A stretch of DNA of 16,083 nucleotides from Gammaproteobacteria bacterium. GTDB lineage: Bacteria; Pseudomonadota; Gammaproteobacteria; Tenderiales; Tenderiaceae. The stretch is from positions 1 to 16,083 of the forward strand of contig JAJRWO010000276.1 of assembly GCA_024276775.1 (NCBI GenBank), written 5' to 3'. Under the pieces are notes generated by a model. It was given only the letters and a program-made list of their open reading frames with translations, was not told the DNA's origin and ran no database searches. How positions within the stretch are numbered: position 1 is the first letter of the stretch; each line of letters begins with the position of its first letter. Below, piece by piece: positions 7,162 to 13,514 of this stretch. A program made the translations under genes and the position numbers.

Positions 7162-8624
7162 GGTCTGACCTCACCGATACCAAATGGGTCACCAATGCTA
7201 ACTAACGACAATACTGGAACCGCCAGAAAACCCAGCAGGATAGCCGCGACCGCGAGCAGCAGCGCCGCCCATTCCATGCTGGCGGGAACGGCTTTCGATT
7301 CGTGCGATACGTCAGCCTGGGTGAAGGCGTAGCCCAGCACTTTGAAGATATAACCCGCTGCTAACAAGCCGCCGAGAATCATGACTACGACCAAGTCCCA
7401 GCGTCCTTGCATCAAAGCTGCCTCAAGCAACAGCCATTTACCGATAAAGCCACCGCTTGGCGGTAGCCCCATGATGCTGACCCCGGCCAAGGCAAAAGCG
7501 CCTGCGGTAAGAGGCAGGCGCTGTACCACTCGATCCAGATCAGCGATACGGTCATGCCCGCCAAAGCACAGTAGATTGCCGGCCGCCATAAACATGGCTG
7601 CCTTGGCCAGGGCATGAGACAGTACCAGATATGTGACCGCGCTCCAGGCCGAAACACCCGTAGCCGCGACTAACGGAAACGCCAGAAACAAATAACCAAC
7701 CTGGGCTACGGTGGAATAGGCGATAAGTAACTTCAGCCGAGTTTGACGCAAGGCTTGCACGGAGCCCCAGAGTATGGCTGCGGCACCAAGCAGCCCTAAC
7801 AGTTGTTCGACACCTGCACCGCCAACAAGGGGGCCGAAGATCTCCAGCCATAAACGCAGCAGGATATAAAAAGAGGCTTTCACTACCAGCGCTGAGAGCA
7901 GAGCGCTTACAGGCGTCGGCGCACTGGCATGGGCGGGTGGCAGCCAGAAATGCAGTGGGAACAATGCCGTCTTGAGTAATAGACCGGCCCCCATCAGCCC
8001 TAATGCGGCCCAAATTATTGGGGAAGGCTCGGCCCGCTCGGCAAGCAGAGCAATGTCCACAGTGCCAAAACCGTGATAAAGCAGTGCAACGCCAAGTAAG
8101 TAGGCTAACGACCCTAATAAAGCCGCTAGCAGATAACGCATGGCAGCACCGAGTGCCTCGCGGCTGCCCGCTAGCGCTACCAGCGCCACCGCTGCCAGCC
8201 CCATCAATTCGAAGGTGACGTAGATGTTGAAAATATCGGCTGAAAGAAAAAGGGCATTCAGTGCGGCCAGTAAAAACAGCCACAGCGGCCAGAACAGCAC
8301 CGCTTGTTCATGTTTGAAATAAGTTGCTGAATAAACGCTGATGCCTATCCCCACTAATGCAGTAATGGCGAGCATTAACAGGCTTAGACCATCGGCATAC
8401 AAATCGACGCCCAGAGGTGCACCCCAGCCTCCCACGGCATGGCGATAAACACCATTATCAAAGATTTGCCAGGCTAATCCTACTACAAGCAGTGCGACGG
8501 CAAAGACAATAAATAGCCCTGTTATCTTCGCTATCTGTGGCCAAAGAAAACAGAGCATGCCGCCTGTTACCGGCAGCAGAATCAGAATGACGCCCCAGGG
8601 AAACTCCGTGAACACTGCACCCAT
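7158..8624 (-). CDS. mnhD: Na+/H+ antiporter subunit D (MrpD/MnhD-like)
   Basis: 488 residues from the ATG at 8624; a TTG one codon earlier is possible, but the ATG has GGCGAGAG placed upstream. The stop of mnhC is 5 bases away. The protein has the full set of antiporter residues: Glu139 in TM5 (NIYVTFELMGLAAVALV), Lys218 in TM7 (LLLKTALFPLHFWLPPAHA), His225, APTPVSALLSALVVK with Lys249 in TM8, SHALAKAAMFMAAGN, and GFIGKW in TM12. LPPAHASAPTPVSALLS is typical of MrpD and NuoN. It would form one proton channel in the membrane complex that exchanges cytoplasmic Na+ (or K+) for H+. The 3' end overlaps the next antiporter-like gene by 4 bases. Confidence 0.9.
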   Translation of the reverse strand: MGAVFTEFPWGVILILLPVTGGMLCFLWPQIAKITGLFIVFAVALLVVGLAWQIFDNGVYRHAVGGWGAPLGVDLYADGLSLLMLAITALVGIGISVYSATYFKHEQAVLFWPLWLFLLAALNALFLSADIFNIYVTFELMGLAAVALVALAGSREALGAAMRYLLAALLGSLAYLLGVALLYHGFGTVDIALLAERAEPSPIIWAALGLMGAGLLLKTALFPLHFWLPPAHASAPTPVSALLSALVVKASFYILLRLWLEIFGPLVGGAGVEQLLGLLGAAAILWGSVQALRQTRLKLLIAYSTVAQVGYLFLAFPLVAATGVSAWSAVTYLVLSHALAKAAMFMAAGNLLCFGGHDRIADLDRVVQRLPLTAGAFALAGVSIMGLPPSGGFIGKWLLLEAALMQGRWDLVVVMILGGLLAAGYIFKVLGYAFTQADVSHESKAVPASMEWAALLLAVAAILLGFLAVPVLSLVSIGDPFGIGEVRP

Positions 8625-8629
8625 CAATG

Positions 8630-8938
8630 TTACTCTCGCCGGTCGTCAGGAAGCTCGGCATGTCCGCTTTTTGCATTCAGCTTGAGCATCAAGGTAAGCG
8701 CCAGCGCTGTGGCCGAAACTGCAACCACAATGCCGGTGATGACCATGGCGTGCGGCACCGCATCCAGTGGAGCGTCCCCGGTGCGTTTTGCTAATGCTAC
8801 CAGCACCATGAAAACCCCGCTGCCCATGACATTGAGCGCTAGAATTTTGCGTAGTAGGTGTGCATGAATAATCAGGGCGAACAGGCCAAGCGCGAACAGT
8901 CCCGTACCCACCAGGGCGTAAAGAAAAGGGGTGCTCAT
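8630..8938 (-). CDS. mnhC: Na+/H+ antiporter subunit C (NuoK-like)
   Basis: 102 residues with three membrane helices, the usual size of MrpC/MnhC and homologous to NuoK. The hallmark is the segment DAVPHAMVITGIVVAVSATA (about 59-78), matching the D-P-V-P-x-A-x-V-L-T-x-I-V-I consensus. As in other MrpC proteins, the NuoK-type glutamate of the second helix is absent (ALNVMG). The short polar tail (AELPDDRRE) is cytoplasmic by the positive-inside rule. Its ATG overlaps the upstream stop (ATGA, 8935-8938), so it is translationally coupled to the A'B fusion gene. It is expected to sit between the B subunit and the antiporter subunits in the membrane complex. Confidence 0.92.
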   Translation of the reverse strand: MSTPFLYALVGTGLFALGLFALIIHAHLLRKILALNVMGSGVFMVLVALAKRTGDAPLDAVPHAMVITGIVVAVSATALALTLMLKLNAKSGHAELPDDRRE

Positions 8939-9900
8939 GTCTGATTCTTATTTCGGTTATTTTTTCTGGGGTCTCCACCCAGAAACAGCGCAGCCAGTGT
9001 GACACCAATAGAGACCGTCGCTGCAGTTTCGAGAATCAGAATCAGCACCCCAGCTTGCGTTGGAGGATATTCCAGCATCTGTCCCTTCATTAGCAGTGTG
9101 AGCACAGCTACTATCACGAATGTGGCAGGACCCGTTACCAGAACGAGTCGTAGTGGCAAGGCCATGAGACCAGCGCGGGGACGCCAACCAGCCAATAGCA
9201 ACAATACGCCCGCTGCGCCCAGTACCGCCCCTGCCTGAAAAGCACCGCCGGGCGCATGGGCACCGACCCACAATAGATACGCGGCCACCAGAATGAATAT
9301 CGGTGTTAGCAGACGCGCCAGGGTATCCAACACAATACCCGGTGCAGCCTTGCGGTCGAGACTTGCACTATTAAGTGACCAGACACCCAGCAGTGCCAGT
9401 AATAACACCACGATCTCCAGCAGGGTATCGTAACCGCGGAAATTGAGCAGTACGGCGGTCACCGGGTTACTCGCTCCACTGATTGCCAGATTCGCGGCAA
9501 CCTCTGTACTGAGCCCCGCTGCATAAGGGGGTAGTGATAAAACCACATAGCCGAGTCCGGTAGTGACTAGCAGTATTGCAACCGCTGGTAACCATTGCCA
9601 TGACCAAACTTTTGTCACGTTTTTTTCTGGTGGTACGGTGAAATCGTCATGCGCTTCGGTTGGGTGTAATTTTGCCAACGCCGCCATAAGCAGGGCACCG
9701 GTCAGTCCGGCGCCGATAGCGGCTTCGGCGAGGGCGACATCCGGCGCTGCCAGACGTACCCAGGCCAGCGCCATCAACAAGCCAAAGGCGACGAACAATA
9801 CAATGGCCTTGAATAGGTCTGGGCAGGCCAGCGCGCGCCAGGCTAACCACAATAAGCTTAACCCTAACAGGCTATCGAAGACCCATGTCAGTAGCGTCAT
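8935..9900 (-). CDS. mnhB: fused MrpA C-terminal (DUF4040 and MbhE-like) plus MrpB subunit
   Basis: 321 residues from the ATG at 9900, which overlaps the mnhG stop as ATGA; a longer frame to 9984 adds a polar leader unlike the family. Three modules are visible. Residues 1-78 are DUF4040/MbhD-like, with the signature APDVALAEAAIGAGL (52-66). Residues about 100-178 match the extreme C-terminus of MrpA (MbhE), with NFRGYDTLLEIVVL (153-166) corresponding to D-F-R-x-x-D-T-x-x-E. Residues about 190-310 are MrpB/MnhB, with GAHAPGGAFQAGAV (213-226). So the tail of MrpA has been separated from its antiporter head and joined to MrpB. The product should form the helices that link the small subunits to the antiporter subunits. 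The module assignment is strong; the gene symbol covers only the last part. Confidence 0.88.
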   Translation of the reverse strand: MTLLTWVFDSLLGLSLLWLAWRALACPDLFKAIVLFVAFGLLMALAWVRLAAPDVALAEAAIGAGLTGALLMAALAKLHPTEAHDDFTVPPEKNVTKVWSWQWLPAVAILLVTTGLGYVVLSLPPYAAGLSTEVAANLAISGASNPVTAVLLNFRGYDTLLEIVVLLLALLGVWSLNSASLDRKAAPGIVLDTLARLLTPIFILVAAYLLWVGAHAPGGAFQAGAVLGAAGVLLLLAGWRPRAGLMALPLRLVLVTGPATFVIVAVLTLLMKGQMLEYPPTQAGVLILILETAATVSIGVTLAALFLGGDPRKNNRNKNQT

Positions 9901-10196
9901 GGCTTCCACATGCGAATCCCCCGTTGTAGTGCGCCGCTGGCAATCAAATGGGCAACGCTGGCCCCGGCGATTAATACTAACCACCAGATCAGCAGTAGCT
10001 TACCCACCACAGACCAGGATTCTGCTTGCACGGCGAGCCCTGCTACCATCAGGCCTAACCCTACATTGTCAGCCTTGGTCAAGGCATGAAGGCGGGTATA
10101 AACATCGGGAAAGCGTAACAGACCCAGAGTGCCGGCCAGAAAGAAGACAGCTCCGGCGATCAGCAGTGCAGCAGAGAGGTAATCACTTGGGTTTAT
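9897..10196 (-). CDS. mnhG: Na+/H+ antiporter subunit G, probable AUA start
   Basis: About 99 residues, three membrane helices. The hallmark GTLGLLRFPDVYTRLHALTKADNVG (read in two pieces, GTLGLLRFPDVYTRLH then ALTKADNVG) is the MrpG signature. No ATG or GTG exists in frame before the first helix. An in-frame TTG at 10232 would add an Arg-rich leader (YDAPGRTRRQT) unlike the family and has no ribosome binding site. Instead a perfect AGGAGG (10203-10208) stands exactly six bases before an ATA codon at 10196-10194, giving a protein beginning (M)NPSDYLSAALLIAG, a normal MrpG length. The start lies inside the end of mnhF (stop at 10183). The family call is firm; the AUA start is inferred from the spacing. 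The stop overlaps the next ATG as ATGA. Confidence 0.88.
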   Translation of the reverse strand: MNPSDYLSAALLIAGAVFFLAGTLGLLRFPDVYTRLHALTKADNVGLGLMVAGLAVQAESWSVVGKLLLIWWLVLIAGASVAHLIASGALQRGIRMWKP

Positions 10197-10461
10197 GGTT
10201 TGCCTCCTGGTTCGGCCAGGCGCGTCGTACAAAAGCCACTGCCGTCATTGCGGCTAACAGGGCAAACACCAGTGCTACATCGCGCAGGGCCGCGTTTGTA
10301 TTGGCTTGCGCCAGCAATAATAATATGGCCACCGCAGTGGTGCCGAATAATTGCGCAGCCAACATGCGATCGGCAGCAGTCGGGCCACGCAGCACACGCC
10401 ACATGCCAGCGCCGAGGTTGAGCAGCAAAAACAGTGCTAATGCAAGGTAGAGAAGTTGCAT
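10183..10461 (-). CDS. mnhF: Na+/H+ antiporter subunit F
   Basis: 92 residues and three membrane helices, normal for MrpF. The family motif RVLRGPTAADRMLAAQL (about 22-38; R-G-P-T-x-x-D-R) and the later RDVALVFALLAAMTAVAF are both clear. The ATG at 10461 lies 6 bases after the stop of the universal stress protein gene and has no good Shine-Dalgarno sequence, so it probably depends on translational coupling. Its 3' end carries the AGGAGG that serves mnhG (NQEANHKPK tail). MrpF belongs to the small-subunit bundle of the antiporter together with E and G. It is separated from mnhE by the stress-protein gene, which is unusual. Confidence 0.92.
   Translation of the reverse strand: MQLLYLALALFLLLNLGAGMWRVLRGPTAADRMLAAQLFGTTAVAILLLLAQANTNAALRDVALVFALLAAMTAVAFVRRAWPNQEANHKPK
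10203..10208 (-). promoter_or_regulatory. perfect Shine-Dalgarno AGGAGG for mnhG
   Basis: On the minus strand the six-base consensus AGGAGG lies within mnhF and is followed by the six-base spacer CAAACC and then ATA. This is the optimal spacing for initiation and decides the start of mnhG. No other ribosome binding site in this operon is as strong, fitting a need to compensate for a weak start codon. Confidence 0.75.
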
Positions 10462-10467
10462 GCGTGT

Positions 10468-11448
10468 TTAGTTTGATTGCGTAATAGGTGTTACGAAGCC
10501 AGGTGGTTTAATAGCGAGTACGGAACAATCGAGTTGATTCAAAATCGTTTCTGCGGTATTACCCATAATGAAGCCGGGAATACCCGTGCGAGCCACTGTT
10601 CCCATTACGACGAGATCAGCCTCTATTCGTTTTGCCAATGCAGGTATTTCTTTACGCGCGCCGCCCTTGACCAAATGCGTTTGTGGTTTGAGATAATCGA
10701 GGGCGTCCTGCCCCAAATCGTGGGTTACCTTATGCATCAGCGTATCCAGATTGGTTTTGTGCAGTTGCATTGCTTGTTCGACGTAAGCATTAATTTTATC
10801 TTCTGGTGCTTGTATAAAGCCACCACTCATAGCGCTTTCGCCAAAAATGTTCCAGGCATGCGCAACGTGCAGCTCAGCAAAATCGGACAATGCTACAGCA
10901 CTGGCTATTTCAATAATTTGCTGATTTAAGATACTTCGTGCTTCCAGTTCTGCCAGCGGATAGCCATCGTCTACATCAACCGCAGCCAGGATACGTCGAT
11001 AGGGTTTCAGTGTTTGCGGCTTGATGAGCCATACCGGGCACGGGCATTTGCGTAACAGATGCATATCGTTGCTACCGAATAAGCGATCCAGCCAATCGCG
11101 AGCTTCGGGTATTTTAATCACTAGGTCACGCTCGTTGCGTAGTACCTCGCGGACGGTTTCCAAGAAAGGTACACCTGTTAATATTTTGGTTTTAATTTCG
11201 ATTCGTGTGCGGTAAGGATCCACCAATGCATTCAAGTTTTGCTCATGGGTATTCTCCATTGTGGTTTGCAGGTTGGCAGCAATATTTTCCCCGTCCGACA
11301 TATGGGTGCCGGCAGTGACACGTTCAATTACGTCGATGACTGTTAAGCTGGCCTGGTTATTCTCTGCCACTGCAACAGCACGTTCGAGGGCAGGCTTGCA
11401 TGCCTTTTCGGTTTCCACTACGCAAAGAATATTTTTGAATCTTTTCAT
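10468..11448 (-). CDS. tandem universal stress protein (UspE-like)
   Basis: 326 residues with two Usp domains (about 1-148 and 149-320), the size of E. coli UspE. Start at ATG 11448, preceded by GAGGA about ten bases upstream; an ATG at 11472 would overlap mnhE by 11 bases. Domain 1 ends with DMHLLRKCPCPVWLIKP (129-144), very like UspE. Domain 2 carries the nucleotide-binding loop MGTVARTGIPGFIMGNTAE (282-300), fitting G-x2-G-x9-G-(S/N). Domain 1 lacks a clear version of this loop. It is a soluble cytoplasmic protein in the middle of a membrane-complex operon, between mnhE and mnhF, with gaps of 13 and 6 bases. It may sense ATP or stress and regulate the antiporter; that link is inference from position. 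Confidence 0.9.
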   Translation of the reverse strand: MKRFKNILCVVETEKACKPALERAVAVAENNQASLTVIDVIERVTAGTHMSDGENIAANLQTTMENTHEQNLNALVDPYRTRIEIKTKILTGVPFLETVREVLRNERDLVIKIPEARDWLDRLFGSNDMHLLRKCPCPVWLIKPQTLKPYRRILAAVDVDDGYPLAELEARSILNQQIIEIASAVALSDFAELHVAHAWNIFGESAMSGGFIQAPEDKINAYVEQAMQLHKTNLDTLMHKVTHDLGQDALDYLKPQTHLVKGGARKEIPALAKRIEADLVVMGTVARTGIPGFIMGNTAETILNQLDCSVLAIKPPGFVTPITQSN

Positions 11449-11461
11449 TTCATTCAGTTCC

Positions 11462-11953
11462 TCAAGAAACATTCAGGGATGTATCGAACATCCTTGCCAC
11501 AATTTGTTCTAATGCTTTGAGTTCTGCCACAACATTTTTTTGTCTGTCCAGTACATGTACTTTTAACACATTATGCTCAAGCACGGCACTAAGTGTGCCT
11601 GGCAGCAGGCTCACCGTGTTGACCATAAATGCTTGAGGCAATCCTGGCGGTAGTTGCAGTGGGTATTCAATAAGATCCGGAGCGATGGGCATGCGCGGAT
11701 GAAAGGCGCGCCAGGCTACGTCTGTGCCGCCGAGTAGGGAGCGCTGAAAGAAAAAGGGCACGAATCGTAGAATTTCAGACCAAATCAAAGGTGTAGGTGG
11801 AATTAACGCGACACTGACGATAACGGCAAGTAGTACCGCTGGTATACCTACCCACCAGGATGCTGTAGCGCCGCCGCCAAGCACCGACCAAATGAGAGTG
11901 AATAAACTCGCCCGTACTGCGATGGATGGCCAACTTGTTTTTCTGTTACCCAT
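11462..11953 (-). CDS. mnhE: Na+/H+ antiporter subunit E
   Basis: 163 residues, first gene of the operon, matching MrpE/MnhE in length and layout. Two or three N-terminal membrane helices (about 13-52) precede a cytoplasmic domain. That domain holds the family signature MVNTVSLLPGTLSAVLE, where other members have a-N-x-I-T-L-T-P-G-T-L, then LKVHVLD. The ATG at 11953 has a ribosome-binding-like AGGGG 12 bases upstream. MrpE belongs to the E-F-G bundle of the antiporter and is required for assembly in characterised systems. The next gene downstream is the stress protein, 13 bases away. Confidence 0.9.
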   Translation of the reverse strand: MGNRKTSWPSIAVRASLFTLIWSVLGGGATASWWVGIPAVLLAVIVSVALIPPTPLIWSEILRFVPFFFQRSLLGGTDVAWRAFHPRMPIAPDLIEYPLQLPPGLPQAFMVNTVSLLPGTLSAVLEHNVLKVHVLDRQKNVVAELKALEQIVARMFDTSLNVS

Positions 11954-12252
11954 GTTATTGATCAGCCCCTACTTGGCTGTACTGAAAAACGCATCCCATT
12001 GTCGTGTCACCGATGGTATCTATTTTATCGGTGATTGTTTGTGCTCATGTCATGTTTTTATTTAGGTTGGTGTATTTTCGCGGAAATAATTTTTTCAACT
12101 CGACCAAAAACAACACTATAAATCAATTTGCTACTCAATTTGGGGGGACGCCACAATAACACCCAAGAGTTCGTGCGTGTTGAGGGTTTATGGCTTGATA
12201 ATTAGATTTAACTAAGCGGAATTATTAATTTAATTGGTTTTATTTTTGGTAG
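11954..12252. other. 299-bp AT-rich spacer between yceF and the antiporter operon
   Basis: No convincing coding frame. Both flanking genes point leftwards, so this must hold the end of yceF transcription and the promoter of the antiporter operon. I see two inverted repeats (listed separately). A loose minus-strand promoter candidate (TTGTTT, 17 bases, ATTATT, about 12074-12102) is too weak to call. Confidence 0.5.
12007..12034. repeat. 8-bp inverted repeat upstream of mnhE
   Basis: TCACCGAT (12007-12014) and ATCGGTGA (12027-12034) are perfectly complementary with a 12-base loop, ending 54 bases before the mnhE start. It could be an operator or a leader hairpin in the antiporter mRNA. No T-run follows in either direction, so it is not a normal terminator. 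Confidence 0.4.
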
Positions 12253-12259
12253 TTAAATC
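12205..12259. repeat. 10-bp inverted repeat at yceF stop codon
   Basis: GATTTAACTA (12205-12214) and TAGTTAAATC (12250-12259) are exact reverse complements with a 35-base AT-rich centre. The right arm covers the yceF stop codon. It may form a 3' stem in the yceF mRNA, or be a footprint of an insertion; its low GC content argues against an efficient terminator. Confidence 0.45.
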
Positions 12260-12837
12260 AATTTAATTCCTTCATTTTCTAAAAATTGGCAGAGGCGAAT
12301 AAGTGGCAGGCCGATCAATGTGCTGGGGTCTTGCGATTCGATGCTCTCTAATAATATGGTGCCTAGTCCTTCCGATTTGAAGGCGCCTGCGCAATCATAG
12401 GGTTGCTCGGCACGTAAATAGGCATCAATTTTGGCTGCTGATAGTGGCTTAAAGTGGACTTTTACTATTTCTACAGATTGCTGGGCTTTGCCCGAAGCGC
12501 TGTTTAATAGGCATAGTGAGGTGTGAAAACACACCGTTTTTGCTGATAATTTGCTCAATTGCTCAATTGCAGCAGTATGATTACCTGGTTTTCCGAGTCG
12601 TTCTCCATCACATTCTACTACTTGGTCTGAGCCAATGATTAGGGCGTTTGGACGTGACTCTGCCACAGTTTGAGATTTTAATAGCGCTAATCTGCCCGCC
12701 AAATCGGCTGCTTTTTCGCCATTTTGTGCGGTTTCATCACAATTTGGCGACACACAGTCAAAAGATAGGCGTAAACGGCCCAATAATTCGCGCCGATAGG
12801 GTGATGATGAGGCTAAAATCAGGGGAATGTTATTCAT
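12253..12837 (-). CDS. yceF: Maf-family nucleotide pyrophosphatase YceF (7-methyl-GTP type)
   Basis: 194 residues, the same length as E. coli YceF. The N-terminal nucleotide-binding motif LILASSSPYRRELLGRL (6-22) and DETAQNGE (34-41) are typical. GSDQV (69-73), GKPG and CAGAFKSEGLG with DPSTLIGLPLI complete the Maf fold. The sequence follows YceF rather than the YhdE branch (DCAGAFKSEGLG, DPSTLIGLPLIRLCQ), so the likely reaction is hydrolysis of modified nucleotides such as m7GTP to the monophosphate plus pyrophosphate in the cytoplasm. It is transcribed away from yceD across a 77-base divergent region, the standard gammaproteobacterial arrangement. There is no strong ribosome binding site before the ATG. 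Confidence 0.93.
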   Translation of the reverse strand: MNNIPLILASSSPYRRELLGRLRLSFDCVSPNCDETAQNGEKAADLAGRLALLKSQTVAESRPNALIIGSDQVVECDGERLGKPGNHTAAIEQLSKLSAKTVCFHTSLCLLNSASGKAQQSVEIVKVHFKPLSAAKIDAYLRAEQPYDCAGAFKSEGLGTILLESIESQDPSTLIGLPLIRLCQFLENEGIKLI

Positions 12838-12876
12838 GTAGAGACGGCTGGTGAATATCCATGATAAAATGACATT

Positions 12877-12905
12877 TTGACACTAAACGTATTGTTTTAT
12901 AAGAT
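12877..12905 (+). promoter_or_regulatory. sigma70-type promoter for yceD-rpmF-plsX-fab operon
   Basis: TTGACA (12877-12882), a 17-base spacer, and TAAGAT (12900-12905). The -35 is perfect and the -10 matches four of six. Transcription would begin near 12911-12913, two to four bases before the yceD ATG at 12915, which has no Shine-Dalgarno sequence. The promoter overlaps an inverted repeat, so a repressor could compete with RNA polymerase. Confidence 0.6.
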
Positions 12906-12915
12906 AAAACGTTTA
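12884..12915. repeat. nested inverted repeat over yceD promoter and start
   Basis: The outer arms TAAACGT (12884-12890) and ACGTTTA (12909-12915) are perfect, and an inner palindrome TTTTAT-AAG-ATAAAA spans 12895-12909. Together they cover the spacer, the -10 and the first base of the start codon. Since little of it would be transcribed, a DNA-level operator is more likely than an RNA hairpin. Confidence 0.5.
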
Positions 12916-13430
12916 TGCCAGTAGTATTTGAAGTTGATGTCGATCCGTATCTGCAAGCACGTCGAGCGCGGCACATGCAGGGTAGTATCTCGCTAGCGAA
13001 ATTTGAACGCTTGGTTGATGCTTTATCGCGTGCTGATGGAGATGTTGATGTCGACATTCAATTCGGTCATGGTGTTAGTGGTAAGGCTCAGGCTCAGTTT
13101 CAGCTTGGCTTAAGTGCGACATTAATTGCTGAATGTCAGCGTTGTTTGGGTGAAGTGAATTACCCAATCAGTAGTGATAAAACAATGATGCTTGTTAAGG
13201 ACAAAGAGGCCTTAGCAAAAGTGCCAGAAGAGTTTGAGCCGGTATTGGTGGAAGAAGATAAGCTTTCTTTGATGTCCATTATAGAAGATGAGTTGTTGTT
13301 GTCTTTGCCGCTAATGTTTAAGCATGATGCTTGCCATATGGCAGTTACAGCGAAAGAGAGTGACGAAGAAGAATTTGAAGTGCGTGTTAACCCGTTTGTT
13401 GTGTTGAGTGAACTCAAAAGTAAAAAGTAG
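12915..13430 (+). CDS. yceD: YceD family protein (DUF177), 23S rRNA accumulation protein
   Basis: 171 residues, close to E. coli YceD (173). The conserved Cys-x2-Cys (Cys74, Cys77 in AECQRCLG) and the distal KHDACHM (137-142) are the family's probable metal-binding points. EDELLLSLPL (124-133) and NPFVVLSELK at the C-terminus are also typical. The gene is the first of the operon with rpmF, plsX, fabH and fabD. Family members are tied to ribosomal RNA and L32 because of this conserved linkage. There is no ribosome binding site, and the promoter leaves almost no leader, so translation may be leaderless. The N-terminus (MPVVFEVDVDPYLQARR) aligns with the family start, supporting this ATG. Confidence 0.92.
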   Translation: MPVVFEVDVDPYLQARRARHMQGSISLAKFERLVDALSRADGDVDVDIQFGHGVSGKAQAQFQLGLSATLIAECQRCLGEVNYPISSDKTMMLVKDKEALAKVPEEFEPVLVEEDKLSLMSIIEDELLLSLPLMFKHDACHMAVTAKESDEEEFEVRVNPFVVLSELKSKK

Positions 13431-13457
13431 GTTAAGGCGTAAATGAATACACTTATT

Positions 13458-13473
13458 TAGCAAAAATTTGCTA
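13458..13473. repeat. 16-bp palindrome between yceD and rpmF
   Basis: TAGCAAAAATTTGCTA has 7-bp perfect arms around two bases. A weak promoter-like pair overlaps and follows it (TTGCTA 13468-13473, 17 bases, TGTTAT 13491-13496). It may be an internal control point raising rpmF expression over yceD, but the sequence alone is only suggestive. Confidence 0.35.
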
Positions 13474-13514
13474 GGTAATAATTTTAGTGTTGTTATTTTT
13501 TAGGAGTAAGACCA

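Noticed and set aside
7552..8283. Long minus-strand open frame of about 243 codons inside mnhD
   Set aside because: It is out of frame with a clear antiporter subunit, and its product has irregular Cys/Arg-rich composition with no family features; a shadow of GC-rich coding sequence.
10197..10232. TTG at 10232 as start of mnhG
   Set aside because: No Shine-Dalgarno sequence lies upstream, and the added Arg-rich residues do not fit the family; AGGAGG is placed for the ATA instead.
9563..10450. Plus-strand open frame of 295 codons opposite the A'B fusion, mnhG and mnhF
   Set aside because: It runs antisense across three well-supported genes, and its Ala/Arg/Thr-rich product has no domain; antisense shadow.
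4382..11953. Operon considered as complex I, formate hydrogenlyase or a DAB-type carbon system
   Set aside because: No NuoH-, NuoB/C/D-like or hydrogenase subunits and no DabA are present; the small subunits C, E, F and G are specific to Mrp/Mbh modules.
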